The notes under the pieces were generated by a model. That model worked only from the letters and a program-made list of their open reading frames with translations. It did no database searches and was not told the origin of the DNA. Both the position numbers and the translations under genes were made by a program. Shown piece by piece: positions 27,942 through 38,241 of a stretch of DNA of 64,000 nucleotides. Source of the DNA: Nothopassalora personata (Eukaryota > Ascomycota > Dothideomycetes > Mycosphaerellales > Mycosphaerellaceae); contig CM066289.1 in NCBI GenBank assembly GCA_033816765.1, positions 3,968,001-4,032,000 on the forward strand, in the 5' to 3' direction. The first letter of the stretch is position 1. Each line of letters begins with the position of its first letter.

Positions 27942-30799
27942 CTGTCCGAGCCAACTAGGGCAGTAAACATGACACTTTCACCTTTGCGGCTGGCAATAGT
28001 CCCCTCCCATGAACCATCATCGCAGTTACGGGCAGTGAGCCGCACCTTGCGGGCCCACGGACGTCCTAGGATTGTTGGCGAGTTTGGATCCGAGGAGATG
28101 AACATGTCCACTTGGCAGTGAACCCCAAATACCCAAACATCCAAATTGCCCACAACACCTTTGAACTGGGCCCGCCCTCCAGCACCTCGAAAGGCAAGCT
28201 GAGCACTCGACATTACTGGTAACCCAAACCTATGAGCGTTCCTCTGGCCGATGATATTCACCTCGGAACCCTCATCAATTAGGCACCTGATCTGGTTCTT
28301 GTTCGTCCCAAATTCCGCTACTACCCAAGGACTAGGGACCATAGCAAAGTTGTCAAGGACACTAGAGAGCCCGATCTTCTCAACATCCTCATATAGCTCA
28401 GCAGCAGGGACCGCACCCTTGGAGCAAAGCATGGTTGAATACACTCCGACATACTGGGCCTGACCATCTTCGCGGAAGACCTCCTCATTATACTCAGGTT
28501 CATCTTCACAGGTGACCACTTGTCCAGTGCGAACCTCAGGGTCCTTTCCTGCAAGACGTCGCACTGTAGCGAGCTTCTCCTGAAGAGCGGGGGTGTTAGC
28601 AACGCGACCGAAGAGGGCAGCCTCGAACCAGCGACCATATCGAAACCAATCTTGGGCGTTCACACTGGGAAACGTTGTCTGGAGGATCTGATCAATCCAG
28701 TAGATGATACCCTCTTCCTTTGTAACCGGGCCATCACCAGCCGAACCATACTGTCGGACGTAGTTGTCAATCCTCATAGTCTTGGCATTCTGCATACGCT
28801 TCCTTTGTGCGAAGGGGGCGTTCACGGGACCAACAGGCATATCCTTAGGCAGTCCTTTGTTAGCATCGTTCCCTGGTCTGTTCACTTGGGCATCACTTCC
28901 CCTTCCTAGGGTTACCCCGGATCCAGCTGATGACTGAGTTTCGCTCATTTGAGCACTGACTTCGTCAATCATTTCAACCTCCTGCTGGTCAATCTCAGCT
29001 TGCCGGATCTCCTGTTCCAATTGCAGGCGAACTTTCTCAGCAGCCTCAGCTCGGGCTCGCAGATCCTGGGCTGAGGACCGGGTCCTCGGGTACGGATTCT
29101 TCAGAATACCTACGGGTGCCTTCCCTTTCACTTTGTCAGACTGCACAGGATAGGCAGATACCTCGTCAAGCTCGCCCAAGTCGGTTGCCTGCTCCGCTTC
29201 ACTTTCTCCGAATGAGACCCAATATGTCCCAGCAGCCTTCTCCTTTTGGCCAGACCGCGCGTCCTGAGGGCCATACTCCATTAAATGCCTGAAGTTAGGA
29301 GGGGGCTTAGAATGATCAGGAGGCGTGACCTTAGTCACCCCAGCGTAGTCCCTACCCATCCATTGCTTACGCAGTGCGGGAATCTCATACTGGTTGTCAA
29401 ACTCGATCGGTCCATAATGTTCTTCGAGCAGAGGGAGCATGCAGAGCAGTTTCGGTTTGCTGTAGTCCCTCCGAAAGTTGAACTTGGTGGGACGTGGATC
29501 GCCTTCTTTCCCTAGATACCACCAGTTGTTCGGGGCGAGGTATACGTAGCCCCGGGATATTAAGGACCTCATCGCCCCACAATTGCTGGCCTGGTGCTTC
29601 GAACTGCCACAGTTGTAGCAACAACCATCCATCGCTTTGGACTGTTCGCGATTTTGCGATGGGGGACGCTGCATTGCGTAAACCTGCAGTTCAGTGTCTG
29701 GGTCGTGCCTCTCCGGTTGCATAGAGCGTTGATTCTCGCTCGGGTAGAAGGCACCCGCGTCCGCGACGCGACCGCGCTGGTATGCACGTATGCTCATTTC
29801 AGCTACCTTCTGGATTAGGTCATCATCAACAACAGTCCTGGAGGTGGCCTTCTTAAGCGTGTCAATCTCAGGCTTGAGGCGCGGCATTTGCTTCACGACT
29901 GAGCGGTGCAGCTGAGGCAAAGCAAGAGGGAAATCTGTATGCACAGCTTTCCATCCCTCCTCACCATCTGCGATGCTAGCAGCTTCATCGAGAATCCTCT
30001 GAAAGTCCCTGAACTTCTCAGGTTGCTTTGGGTGAAGCCCGCAAGCCTTGTAGACCGCTTTCGCGACTGCCTCTGGCAATCCCTGAAGGAGAAGGCGACT
30101 CCGGGAGCTGTTATCCAAATCCTCAGGTTCAATTAGGTCACTTGAGGATACAAATAGGCGGATGAATTCCTTCACATCTTGTTCTTCAGGCCTCTTGCCT
30201 TGCTGCGCCCTAACAATCTCCTCAAGATATTCCCGACTCCCCAACATCGAGTGGGCGTCAAACCTTGAGAACTCTGACAAGAACGCCCTCCTGAAACGTG
30301 CCTTGCCGGTGAGCCACCCAGGCAGCCTCATGACCACACGCCGGATAGTAATTTCGCAATTGCGCTCAAACCTGCCCCAGAAATCATCCTTCTTAATGGA
30401 TGCCCGAGGCGGATACTGGTCCATTAGGTCGCCAAACCGCTCCCAGAACTCAGTAGCATTGGTGCCATCAAAGAACGGATTCTCAGCACCTCCTGGAGGT
30501 GGAAAGCGAGGGCCAGCGTTTTCCATTGCTACTGCCAATCGTCTAAAGAGGGCAGTCATAGCATCCATTCCAATTGTGCTGTTCATTCCTACACCCATAC
30601 CCAATTCAGCGGCGCTGGTTCCGCTTCTCCCTTCTTTACTAGATTCAGGTGTTTCCCCTTCCTCCGATTCCTCCATCCCCTCATGAGGGACAGAATCCCT
30701 GTAGACCCCTTCCATTTTCGTGGGGTTCACAGGCTGTTCGTAGCCTCTGCCTATGTCGGCAAAGGTGCTAAGTTTTTCTGGTGATGCAGCCGTATCCAT
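27887..30799 (-). CDS. gag: Gag polyprotein with C-terminal protease
   Basis: 970-residue structural polyprotein of the complete element. The ATG has a good context (CAACAATGG). It has an acidic N-terminus and a capsid-like helical region (about 105-300). A CCHC zinc knuckle for RNA packaging follows (C394, C397, H402, C407). A helical Glu/Gln-rich stretch lies at about 578-615. An aspartic protease ends the protein, with the flap/ILGRPW motif at 910-915. The protease active site reads LIDEGSEVNII (840-850), that is Asp-Glu-Gly instead of the usual Asp-Ser/Thr-Gly. The RIPped copy at 39330 (NKGSEVNII) goes back to the same DEG. Gag ends at a TGA just after the frameshift site. Confidence 0.93.
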   Translation of the reverse strand: MDTAASPEKLSTFADIGRGYEQPVNPTKMEGVYRDSVPHEGMEESEEGETPESSKEGRSGTSAAELGMGVGMNSTIGMDAMTALFRRLAVAMENAGPRFPPPGGAENPFFDGTNATEFWERFGDLMDQYPPRASIKKDDFWGRFERNCEITIRRVVMRLPGWLTGKARFRRAFLSEFSRFDAHSMLGSREYLEEIVRAQQGKRPEEQDVKEFIRLFVSSSDLIEPEDLDNSSRSRLLLQGLPEAVAKAVYKACGLHPKQPEKFRDFQRILDEAASIADGEEGWKAVHTDFPLALPQLHRSVVKQMPRLKPEIDTLKKATSRTVVDDDLIQKVAEMSIRAYQRGRVADAGAFYPSENQRSMQPERHDPDTELQVYAMQRPPSQNREQSKAMDGCCYNCGSSKHQASNCGAMRSLISRGYVYLAPNNWWYLGKEGDPRPTKFNFRRDYSKPKLLCMLPLLEEHYGPIEFDNQYEIPALRKQWMGRDYAGVTKVTPPDHSKPPPNFRHLMEYGPQDARSGQKEKAAGTYWVSFGESEAEQATDLGELDEVSAYPVQSDKVKGKAPVGILKNPYPRTRSSAQDLRARAEAAEKVRLQLEQEIRQAEIDQQEVEMIDEVSAQMSETQSSAGSGVTLGRGSDAQVNRPGNDANKGLPKDMPVGPVNAPFAQRKRMQNAKTMRIDNYVRQYGSAGDGPVTKEEGIIYWIDQILQTTFPSVNAQDWFRYGRWFEAALFGRVANTPALQEKLATVRRLAGKDPEVRTGQVVTCEDEPEYNEEVFREDGQAQYVGVYSTMLCSKGAVPAAELYEDVEKIGLSSVLDNFAMVPSPWVVAEFGTNKNQIRCLIDEGSEVNIIGQRNAHRFGLPVMSSAQLAFRGAGGRAQFKGVVGNLDVWVFGVHCQVDMFISSDPNSPTILGRPWARKVRLTARNCDDGSWEGTIASRKGESVMFTALVGSDRCKTLQELLKASGNGMVG

Positions 30800-31024
30800 T
30801 GTTGCGTGGTGCTTGCTTCAGAATGTGCTGATACTAGTTGTTGCTTGACAGGACCTTGTGACCGTGATTGTTGCTGAATACCTTGGACCTTGAATGTTTT
30901 TCGACCTTAGTCGACCTTGACCGTGAACCTTGGACCTTGAACCGTGATTTTGACCTTATAAACTGGATGCTGATACGCCACCGGGTGTACACTTGATAAC
31001 CCCCCCCTCATTGACCACCAAAAT
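30800..31024 (-). promoter_or_regulatory. Leader with primer-binding site candidate
   Basis: 225-base leader between the 5' LTR and gag ATG. On the coding strand, TGGTGGTCAATGAG (complement of 31007-31020) starts four bases after the LTR and is a plausible tRNA primer-binding site, as it begins with TGG. The rest is a patchwork of short GACCTTG/GACCGTGA repeats. The truncated units 1 and 2 lack this leader. Confidence 0.55.
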
Positions 31025-31401
31025 AATGTCTACCAACCACCCTATGTAGGCCTGTCCGAGTTGTGGTGGTATGGAGCGGTGCTTGCGTAAGCAGGGGTAT
31101 TTGCCGGTCCTGGGACCGGGAAATCAGGTCACGTGACGAGCAGCGCAGTAGCCAGATAAAACAAGAGGATTGGCGGACCCTAAACCCCTATACCCTCTAA
31201 TCGAGAGGTATGAATTGAATTGTTGCCTTGATGCTACGCTTACAATACTCAACTGCGCAGTATATATCTCAATGGCCATACCAGGTCCTGCTGGCTTGCC
31301 CAAATGTCCAATCAAACCTAAATGAATTTGGGCAAGTTGGACCCAAGGGACCCCTTCCCAAACCCAAACCCAAGGTCAACACAACCCATTAGTCGTCAAT
31401 A
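31025..31401 (-). repeat. Family A LTR, copy 4 (5' LTR and promoter of unit 3)
   Basis: 377-bp 5' LTR that should drive gag-pol. In transcription order it shows the hairpin region, a TATA-like box (31261-31268), CACGTG (31130-31135) and the imperfect palindrome (31099-31124, core GCCGGTCCTGGGACCGG). Its right end is followed by GTAGT. Confidence 0.85.
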
Positions 31402-31406
31402 GTAGT

Positions 31407-31950
31407 TCTATAGTAAGAGTAGAATAGGGCCCTTAATAGGCTCTTCGAGCTCGGCCGTACTATAAGTAACATACGTGTCGTATACGTGTCCTATACTAAC
31501 CGTAGTTATAGTTCCTATAGGCTAGAAACATCGATACTACTACGGCCGATAGGGCCTTCTTACTACTAGCCCTACGGGGCGAGTATAATAAGGAGGATAA
31601 TAAGGAGGATAATAACGAGTAATCGCGCGCTCCGCGTATGTTAGCCGCCTACTACGCGCCTATGTTCTATCTACGTAGCGCCGTAGTGCGCCTATAAAAG
31701 TTTGTTTTTAAAATAAATACTCTTCTCTCTACTCTTCTCTCTCCTTACCTCCCTCTCTAATGTTATTACTATCGGGGGTGTTTACTCGACTAAGTAAGCG
31801 AGCCTTTTAGTCCGATAGAAGACACTATAGGTTAGTGTCTTCTATGCTAGTTATAGCTAAGTTTACTATTAGGGGTAGAGGTCCTTATATCTAGCTACCG
31901 AAGGGTTAAGGTCTAAATATATAACCTATGCCCTTATTTTAGCGCCTTAT
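31407..31950 (+). pseudogene. Antisense accessory ORF of chromovirus C, part 2
   Basis: Continuation of the plus-strand frame broken at 8852. When the array is removed, sequence from 8820 through 31407 to about 31600 lines up with the antisense region of chromovirus D (about 45130-45370). From 31600 to 31950 I can only see AT/CT-rich, RIPped sequence with no identifiable gene. Confidence 0.5.
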
Positions 31951-31959
31951 ACTACCTTC

Positions 31960-34900
31960 GTAGGCACCTTATATTCGACTACTATACGCGTAGCCTTCGC
32001 GGATCCTTCCGCCGGCTTATACCGTCTTCGCTAACGCCTTATATTCGGCTACTATACGCGTAGTATTCGCGAGTCCTTATGCTAGCTCCTAGCTATTATA
32101 CTCTTCTAGCTAGCCCTTCTATTACACTAGGTACTATACTTTGCCCTTATGCTTACGCTTTCCTAGCACTACCTCTACTTTATATTCCCCGTCCTTATTA
32201 GCGAGGGCTATAGTACCTCTATCCTTCTCGCTACCCGCGTACGGCTCGAGGAGGGATACATAGAATTCATTATAAATTCTTAAGTCGGCTAGTAGTGCTA
32301 GGCGGTACGCCTACGAACCGATAGCGTCGATAATGCGGTACGGTCTAATAAACTTCGGACCTATCTTCTTCTTCGGTAATACTAACCTTAGGTTCTTCGT
32401 AGATAATAAGACTATGTCGCCTATACGATAGCTCTTAGCCTTATAAGTCTTATTATAGTAGCGAGTCTAATCGGCTACTACGATTTCCTAACGCTTCGTA
32501 AGCGTAGCGCGTATCTCTCGTATACGGTTAACTAAGTCTACCGCTACTAGTACCTCCCCTTCCCGGATCTCGCCTCGAGATCCTATAGGTATTAGGGTAA
32601 TCTTAGGTCTCTAACTATACGCTATTTCGAATAGGCTTATACGTAGCGTAGGGTAGACGCTATTATTATATACGAATTTAGCAATAGCTAGCTACTTAGC
32701 CTACTCTATCTAGTTCTCGCTATAGTAATAACGAAGGTACTGTTCTAGGGTTTAGTTTACCCTCTTAGTCTAGCCGTTAGTCTAAGGGTAGAAAGCTATA
32801 GATAGCTTACGCTTTACCTACGCCTCGAAGTAGAAGTTACTCTAGAACTTACTCGTAAACACTAACCCGCGGTCACTTACTATACCCGCTAGTATACTAT
32901 AATGCCGCACAACTTTGTCTCGTAAGATCCTCGTAAGCTCCGCCGCTATGTATATCTTAGTCGTAGGAATGTATAAGTTTATTTTAGAGTAGCGGTCGAC
33001 GATTACTAGGATTGCATTATATACGTATTCTCCTCGCTTACTTAGCGGTAGGTCCGTAATGAAATCTATAGTAATTTCCTACTATAGACCGTCTAGCCTA
33101 GGTAGTAGCTATAGCTCGCCGTAGGGTCGATAGCGCCTCGCCTTTAAGGTCTAATAAGCCCTACAGTTTCTAACATACTCCCTTACATCCTTACTAAGTG
33201 ATTCCTACTAGTAATAACGTCGTAGTAGCTCTTTAGTCTTTACCTTACTAAAGTACCCTACTAGTAGGTCGTTATAATATATATATAGAGTAGCTATACT
33301 CTTACTATATAGTCTTTAGGTACTATAATCGCGTCCCCGCGATAGACTAACCCGTCTTTTATATACTAGTCCTTAGCGTCCCCTTCGCTAGGCGCCTACG
33401 ATAAGTATACGACGCACCTATCGTCTCTCCCCTATACGATTTTTATTAGTAGTGTAAGTAGTTTACCTAGGCCGCCCTACATTATTATAGCGTATACTCT
33501 TACTAGTAGCGATCGGGTCCCCTACGGCTCGTAGGCTACTACTGCTATTATCGTCGCCTTATCCTACATCTTCTCGTAGGTAGCGGTTACGCGCCTTACT
33601 ATAGGCTCGTCCTCTCTTAATAGGGATTCCTTCTAGAAAGATAGCTTACTTTATAGCGTAGGAAGCAAGTTCGACGTCTACTACGCTACGCGTACGTAGT
33701 TACCACGTCGCGATAGCATATCGGCTAGGTTACTCTTCCCCGACCTATGCTCTACTACGAAGTCGAAAGGTTATAGAAACGTCGCCTATCGAGCTTACCT
33801 CCCGTTTAGCTACTTTACTATTATAAAACCCTATAGGTTCGTATAGTCGACTAGTACCTAAACCGTATACGATACGCCTTCGAGGTACGGTCGCTAATGC
33901 TTAAATGCCTCTACTACTACTAGTAGCTCTTAGTTATAGGTCTTATAATTGCACTCGGTAGGTATTATCTTACGAGAATAGAAGGCAATTAGATGCTACT
34001 TAGTCCTAAATAGCTAAGAGACAATGCCTATAATCGTAAAACCTAAGGCATCCGTTTTAACCCTCGTACGTAACGAAGGATCGAAGTGCCTTAGGATAGG
34101 TGCTTCGAGGAACCTAGCTTTTAGCCGTTAGAACGCTTACTCCTCGTAAGCGGACTATATAAGAGGCCCTTACTTCTTACTATTCTTACATCCCTTTAGT
34201 AGGTCTATTAATAGCTTCGCAATCCTCGAGTACCCTTCGATAAAGCGCCTATAGAGGTTATAGAATCCTAGGAAGGATTAAACCTTATAAAAACTCGTAG
34301 GCGTAGGCTATTCCTCGATAGCGGCTACCCTACTACTATCTATCGATACGCCTACGACACTTACGATAAATCCTAGGAACTCGGCATTCTCCTAGAAGAA
34401 GCCGCACTTCTTTAGGTTCGTAAATAGGGCGAACTTTCGTAGCCTCTCTAGCACCGCGCGTACGGCTCGTACGTACTCCTTACGCGTTACGCTATAGATA
34501 AGGATGTTATCTAGGTATACTACGTAGATGTTATCTACTAACCTAGTAAGAGCCTTGTTAATGTACTTCTAAAAGGTAGCTAGTGCGTTAGTTAACCTAA
34601 AAGGCATAACTAAGTACTCGTAGTAACCGTATCGCGTACGAAACGTAGTCTTCTACTCGTCTCCTCGCTTAATAGGAATACGGTAGTAGGCATCCTATAG
34701 GTCGATTATAGTAAAGAGCCTAGCGCCCTATAGCCTATCTAAGGTCTTACTAATTAGGGGCAGTAGGTACCGGTTCTTTACTATAATCTTATTTAGGCCT
34801 CTATAATCTATATAGAGCCTAAGAGTGCTATTCTTCTTTAGCACGAATAGGATAGGCGCACCCGCCTCGCTTACGGATCGCCTAATCCACCCCTTCTCTA

Positions 34901-35761
34901 TTGCTTACGTAAGGTACTCCTTTAAGGCCTCTAGCTTAGTTAAGGACTAGTAGTATAGCGGCTTAAAAGGGAGTTTTCTTCCTTTAACGAGATTAATCGT
35001 ATACTTAACCCCGTCGGGAATCTTACGCTTTACCTACTTATTAGGTGCGTATACATCTCGGAAGTCTACAAATTCTTTAGGCTACGAGGGCCCCTCTCCT
35101 TCGGGTACTACTATAGTAATAGCCCGAACACTTATCGTATAAACCTACTTTAAGCTCTCGAGATCCTTAAGGAACTCGCGTACGTTACGCTACTAAATCG
35201 TAGGCGTCTCTATACCGTAGTACTACTAGTTATCCTTATCGGCCTTTACTATCCAATTACGATGCCGCTAGGGTCTACCTAAAATGACTAACGGCCTACC
35301 TATAGGCGCTATATAGTAGATAGCGTCGCTTACGCGCTCTACTCCTACATCGTTAGCTAGTCGTACGCGAACCGCATAGGCGCCGTAGTAATGCCCCTAG
35401 TCCTACGCGTACGACTCTAGATTTAGAAGCTTTATACTACTAATAGGCTATATCTAGTATCGGAGTATATACTCGTACGACACTAAGCTTAAATCTACAC
35501 CGTTATCTAGAAGAAACGTAGCCTCGTAAAAGCCCTTACGCGTCTCGACGGCGCCTCGTAAGTAACGCGCTAGACTCGTATCGACTTACCTTAAGGGGTC
35601 TATATAGAAACTCGGACTTAGGAGCGACCCTTACCTAGTCCTCTACCTTTTCCCTATTCACCCTTCTTAGTTAAAGCCTCGACAGTTTCTAACCTACGAA
35701 CCGCTTACACGTCGCGGTCCTTCTATAGGTATCTATTCCGGTACTCCGTCTTATAGTAACC
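31960..35761 (-). pseudogene. pol: Decayed chromovirus C pol
   Basis: RIPped protease-RT-RNase H-integrase-chromodomain gene, minus strand. Protease remnant LLDNGVDLSLVS is near 35490-35525. RT lies at about 34300-34950, with YLDNILIYS (from YLDD) near 34505-34530. RNase H is at about 33750-34080. Integrase lies at about 32600-33300, with a GPY-type region near 32320-32380. A chromodomain (EYKVEVVL...KGKVQYLV) is near 32060-32200 and ends about 32017, where a short segment is duplicated. Chromodomains guide integration to marked chromatin. The region 33060-34400 is almost identical to chromovirus D, while the flanks are not. Confidence 0.75.
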
Positions 35762-35922
35762 TGTCACGGTTTACCTTTGCACAGACGCACTTCGGTGTCA
35801 CGTGACCTCGGGCCCGATCTTATCACGCGCTTCTCGCGACTTCTTACTTCTCTTCTTCGTAGAACTTACTCGATACTAAGGCTAATACACGTTTGCGCCC
35901 TGTTGCTGTCTTGTCCGTGTCA
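35762..35922 (+). repeat. 5' LTR of the small LTR element
   Basis: 161 bp, TG...CA ends, contains GTCACGTGAC; by eye identical to 36809-36969. Confidence 0.88.
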
Positions 35923-36290
35923 TTAAGTTCTACCGCGCTCGATCGCCGCAAGCGATCACCCCGACCACGTGTGCACAGAAACGCGCGTGCGACACCGAGT
36001 CCGAATGGCCGCAAACCAGACGACACTCGGAGCAGACGAATCCTAATTCATTCCCAACCTGAACCTTAACCTACTCACGAAGAAGTTCCTCCGCGACGCG
36101 CGCCAACGACAGAACGGCACACTAACCGAAGGACAACGTGAGGTGGAAGACGAGTCAGAGTGGAATCCGGATTTCGACGACACCCAGGGTGTAGAACGAC
36201 TGCGCAAGATGGCGCAAGAGACACAAGACGAGACTCAGGGCCGAGATGGTGCTGAGCAGGCTCGTCAGCAAGAGGAGCACCGGCGGAGCG

Positions 36291-36685
36291 CAGATACAAC
36301 TTGAGGCAAGCTGAGGCTTGATATACAGTTGGTGGACACAAGGCACACTGCGGTGTGATACTGTCTTCGCAGATACAACTTGAGGCAAGCTGAGGCTTGA
36401 TATACAGTTGGTGGACACAAGGCACACTGCGGTGTGATACTGTCTTCGCAGATACAACTTGAGGCAAGCTGAGGCTTGATATACAGTTGGTGGACACAAG
36501 GCACACTGCGGTGTGATACTGTCTTCGCAGATACAACTTGAGGCAAGCTGAGGCTTGATATACAGTTGGTGGACACAAGGCACACTGCGGTGTGATACTG
36601 TCTTCGCAGATACAACTTGAGGCAAGCTGAGGCTTGATATACAGTTGGTGGACACAAGGCACACTGCGGTGTGATACTGTCTTCG
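36291..36685 (+). repeat. Five tandem 79-bp repeats
   Basis: Starts at 36291, 36370, 36449, 36528 and 36607, exact period 79. Each unit contains two small inverted repeats (CAAGC/GCTTG and CACAC/GTGTG). Because 79 is not a multiple of three and the minus strand has no stop, all three minus frames are open and give the same 79-residue cyclic peptide; these ORFs are by-products. There are no spacers, so this is not a CRISPR array. Confidence 0.92.
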
Positions 36686-36808
36686 CTTAAGGCTTGCTGC
36701 GGCAAGATATACATTGGATTGGATTGAATTGGGTAATGGCGATGGATATACCCCATTGCGATTGATTCACGCGTACGAGGGCGTACGGCGGTTTGAGAGG
36801 GGGGGTGG

Positions 36809-36969
36809 TGTCACGGTTTACCTTTGCACAGACGCACTTCGGTGTCACGTGACCTCGGGCCCGATCTTATCACGCGCTTCTCGCGACTTCTTACTTCTCT
36901 TCTTCGTAGAACTTACTCGATACTAAGGCTAATACACGTTTGCGCCCTGTTGCTGTCTTGTCCGTGTCA
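36809..36969 (+). repeat. 3' LTR of the small LTR element
   Basis: 161 bp, copy of 35762-35922, followed by the TAACC target duplication. Confidence 0.88.
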
Positions 36970-36974
36970 TAACC

Positions 36975-38038
36975 CTTCCTACCGTAGCCGTAGTACTCTA
37001 CTTTCGACTTCTAGCTAGTTAAAGACGAGCTACCGGCGTCTCGCTACTAACTCGTACCCGAGGCGCCCGGTACTTAACTCTACTTCTATTACTTTAGGCG
37101 ATTGACCCGCTTATGTACGCCCTTAGCTTTACGCTTACGACGTACATACTACCCGCGGTCGTGCCCTCCGCTACTACCTCGGCGCTCGGTACTTTCGATA
37201 CGCGAGGCTAGGACTACTAGGTCTTCTCTAGTCGTAGGGATATTATAGTAGGTCAACGATAGCGGACCGTAAGCGAGGCGTAAGCTTCGCTAGTAGGTAC
37301 TATATACGTTACGCTTCCGAGTAGTTACCTAACTAGTCCTCTATAACATCTAGCTTAGTCGCGAACTGCCGCGCTGTCTAGTTGTCCTTCTATCTCGTAA
37401 TCTCGTACTCTAATATAACGTTAAGTACGCGATTTATAGGATCGCCGTATACGTCTCGGTAGAACTCCTTAAAGTCCTAGTATATATACCCTACGAGGTT
37501 AACGGCGCTATAGTTAGTATACTATCGCTCGCTTACCTCTCCGCTAAGGTACATAACCCTATATAGGACCTTTAATTCGTCTATCGCGTATATAGTGCCT
37601 AAGAGGGCGAAGATAAGTAAGAGCTCCCGAAGGAATACCCTTACCTTCCTTATCGAATCCCCTCTAAAAGGCGTCGGCTCTTTTAGACGCGGTCGCGTCG
37701 TATACGCTACGGCCGCGCCTCGTACTATAATATTATCGTTAGTAGTTATAGAGATAGAGGTAGGGGTTGTAGTAGGGAGGTAATCTTCTCTCCTCCCTCC
37801 TATACGCTCTAGAGGCGGTACGCTTATAGCGCGTAAGATCTCTAGCCGCTCGATCTCCCGCTATATCTCTTAATCTTTAATCTTAGCCCGTAAGGCCTCT
37901 CTTCTCGTAACTAAGGCTATACGACGCGCCTACTACTATACTCTAGGGCTTAGGGGCGGCGTAGGCGACTCGCCGTCGTGTGCGTCGCGATCGGGCTCTA
38001 TAGCGTATATAGATTATAATAAAGGGAAGCTTTAGAAC
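36975..38038 (-). pseudogene. gag: Decayed chromovirus C gag
   Basis: RIPped gag on the minus strand. Recognised by similarity to chromovirus D gag (for example the block GGHDRG-Q near 37150-37185 compared with 40960-40985). The small LTR element separates it from the protease. The 5' LTR follows at 38039, and the adjoining GTTCTAAAGC on the minus strand is where a primer-binding site would lie; element D has a similar GTTCTAATTC. Confidence 0.65.
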
Positions 38039-38236
38039 TATAAGGGCCGTAAGGCTATAAGGGGATGTCGTAATGTATAGCACGCCTATGATCTTCTAAT
38101 CGTAGATAAACTAAAGCTTACTTTCTTCTATCGACGCTATGCGCGTCTCCTAGTGTACGTATACGCGTTACGTACGGTATACTAAGCCGGGTATAGCCGT
38201 ATTATATATAAGGGTTAGCTATAGGCTACCCTCTCA
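38039..38236 (-). repeat. 5' LTR of chromovirus C
   Basis: 198 bp, ends CTCTCA and is followed by the CTACG duplication; partner of 7585-7782. Confidence 0.8.
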
Positions 38237-38241
38237 CTACG

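Larger units (their letters stand above)
19765..31401 (-). mobile_element. Complete autonomous family A Gypsy element (unit 3)
   Basis: 11.6-kb Ty3/Gypsy element with every part in place: 5' LTR (31025-31401), leader and primer-binding site, gag-protease, -1 frameshift site, RT-RNase H-integrase, ORF3, PPT and 3' LTR (19765-20141). All reading frames are open. The two LTRs differ at one position that I could see (a C/A difference at 31200), so insertion was recent. The pol tail is acidic and lacks a chromodomain, unlike elements C and D. Confidence 0.92.
8848..31406 (-). mobile_element. Family A Gypsy array with flanking GTAGT duplication
   Basis: Undamaged array LTR-derivative-LTR-derivative-LTR-complete element-LTR, all in minus orientation. 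Its outer edges are flanked by the same five bases, GTAGT (8848-8852 and 31402-31406), and the chromovirus C antisense frame continues across. This fits one original integration that expanded afterwards. CA and TG are abundant throughout, in sharp contrast to the flanks, so the array has escaped RIP. Confidence 0.85.
35762..36969 (+). mobile_element. Small non-autonomous LTR element (TRIM-like)
   Basis: 1208-bp element with two 161-bp LTRs (35762-35922 and 36809-36969) that start TGTCACGG and end GTGTCA, flanked by a perfect TAACC duplication (35757-35761 and 36970-36974). A purine tract (GAGAGGGGGGGTGG, about 36795-36808) abuts the right LTR and sets the plus orientation. There is no gag or pol, so it must borrow proteins from another element. 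It is not RIPped, and it lies within decayed chromovirus C between gag and protease. The first LTR is followed by TTAAGTTCTACCG, with no TGG-type primer site. The interior is dominated by five 79-bp repeats. Confidence 0.88.
7580..38241 (-). mobile_element. Chromovirus C (RIPped, nested host)
   Basis: LTR retrotransposon on the minus strand with 198-bp LTRs at 7585-7782 and 38039-38236 and a perfect 5-base target duplication CTACG (7580-7584 and 38237-38241). It is inserted in the gag of element B. From 5' to 3' (right to left) it holds gag, protease, RT, RNase H, integrase, a chromodomain, and then a reading frame on the opposite strand. It was later invaded by the family A array (8853-31401) and by a small LTR element (35762-36969). 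Without them it would be about 6.9 kb. Confidence 0.85.

Noticed and set aside
36291..36685. CRISPR-like array
   Set aside because: Repeats are directly abutting with no unique spacers, the genome is fungal, and the block lies inside a small LTR element.
36075..36756. Three long overlapping minus-strand ORFs (163-195 codons) with repeated Cys-rich peptide
   Set aside because: They are the three frames of the 79-bp tandem repeat, all stop-free because of the repeat; the same peptide cycles in each. No start context or domain supports a protein.
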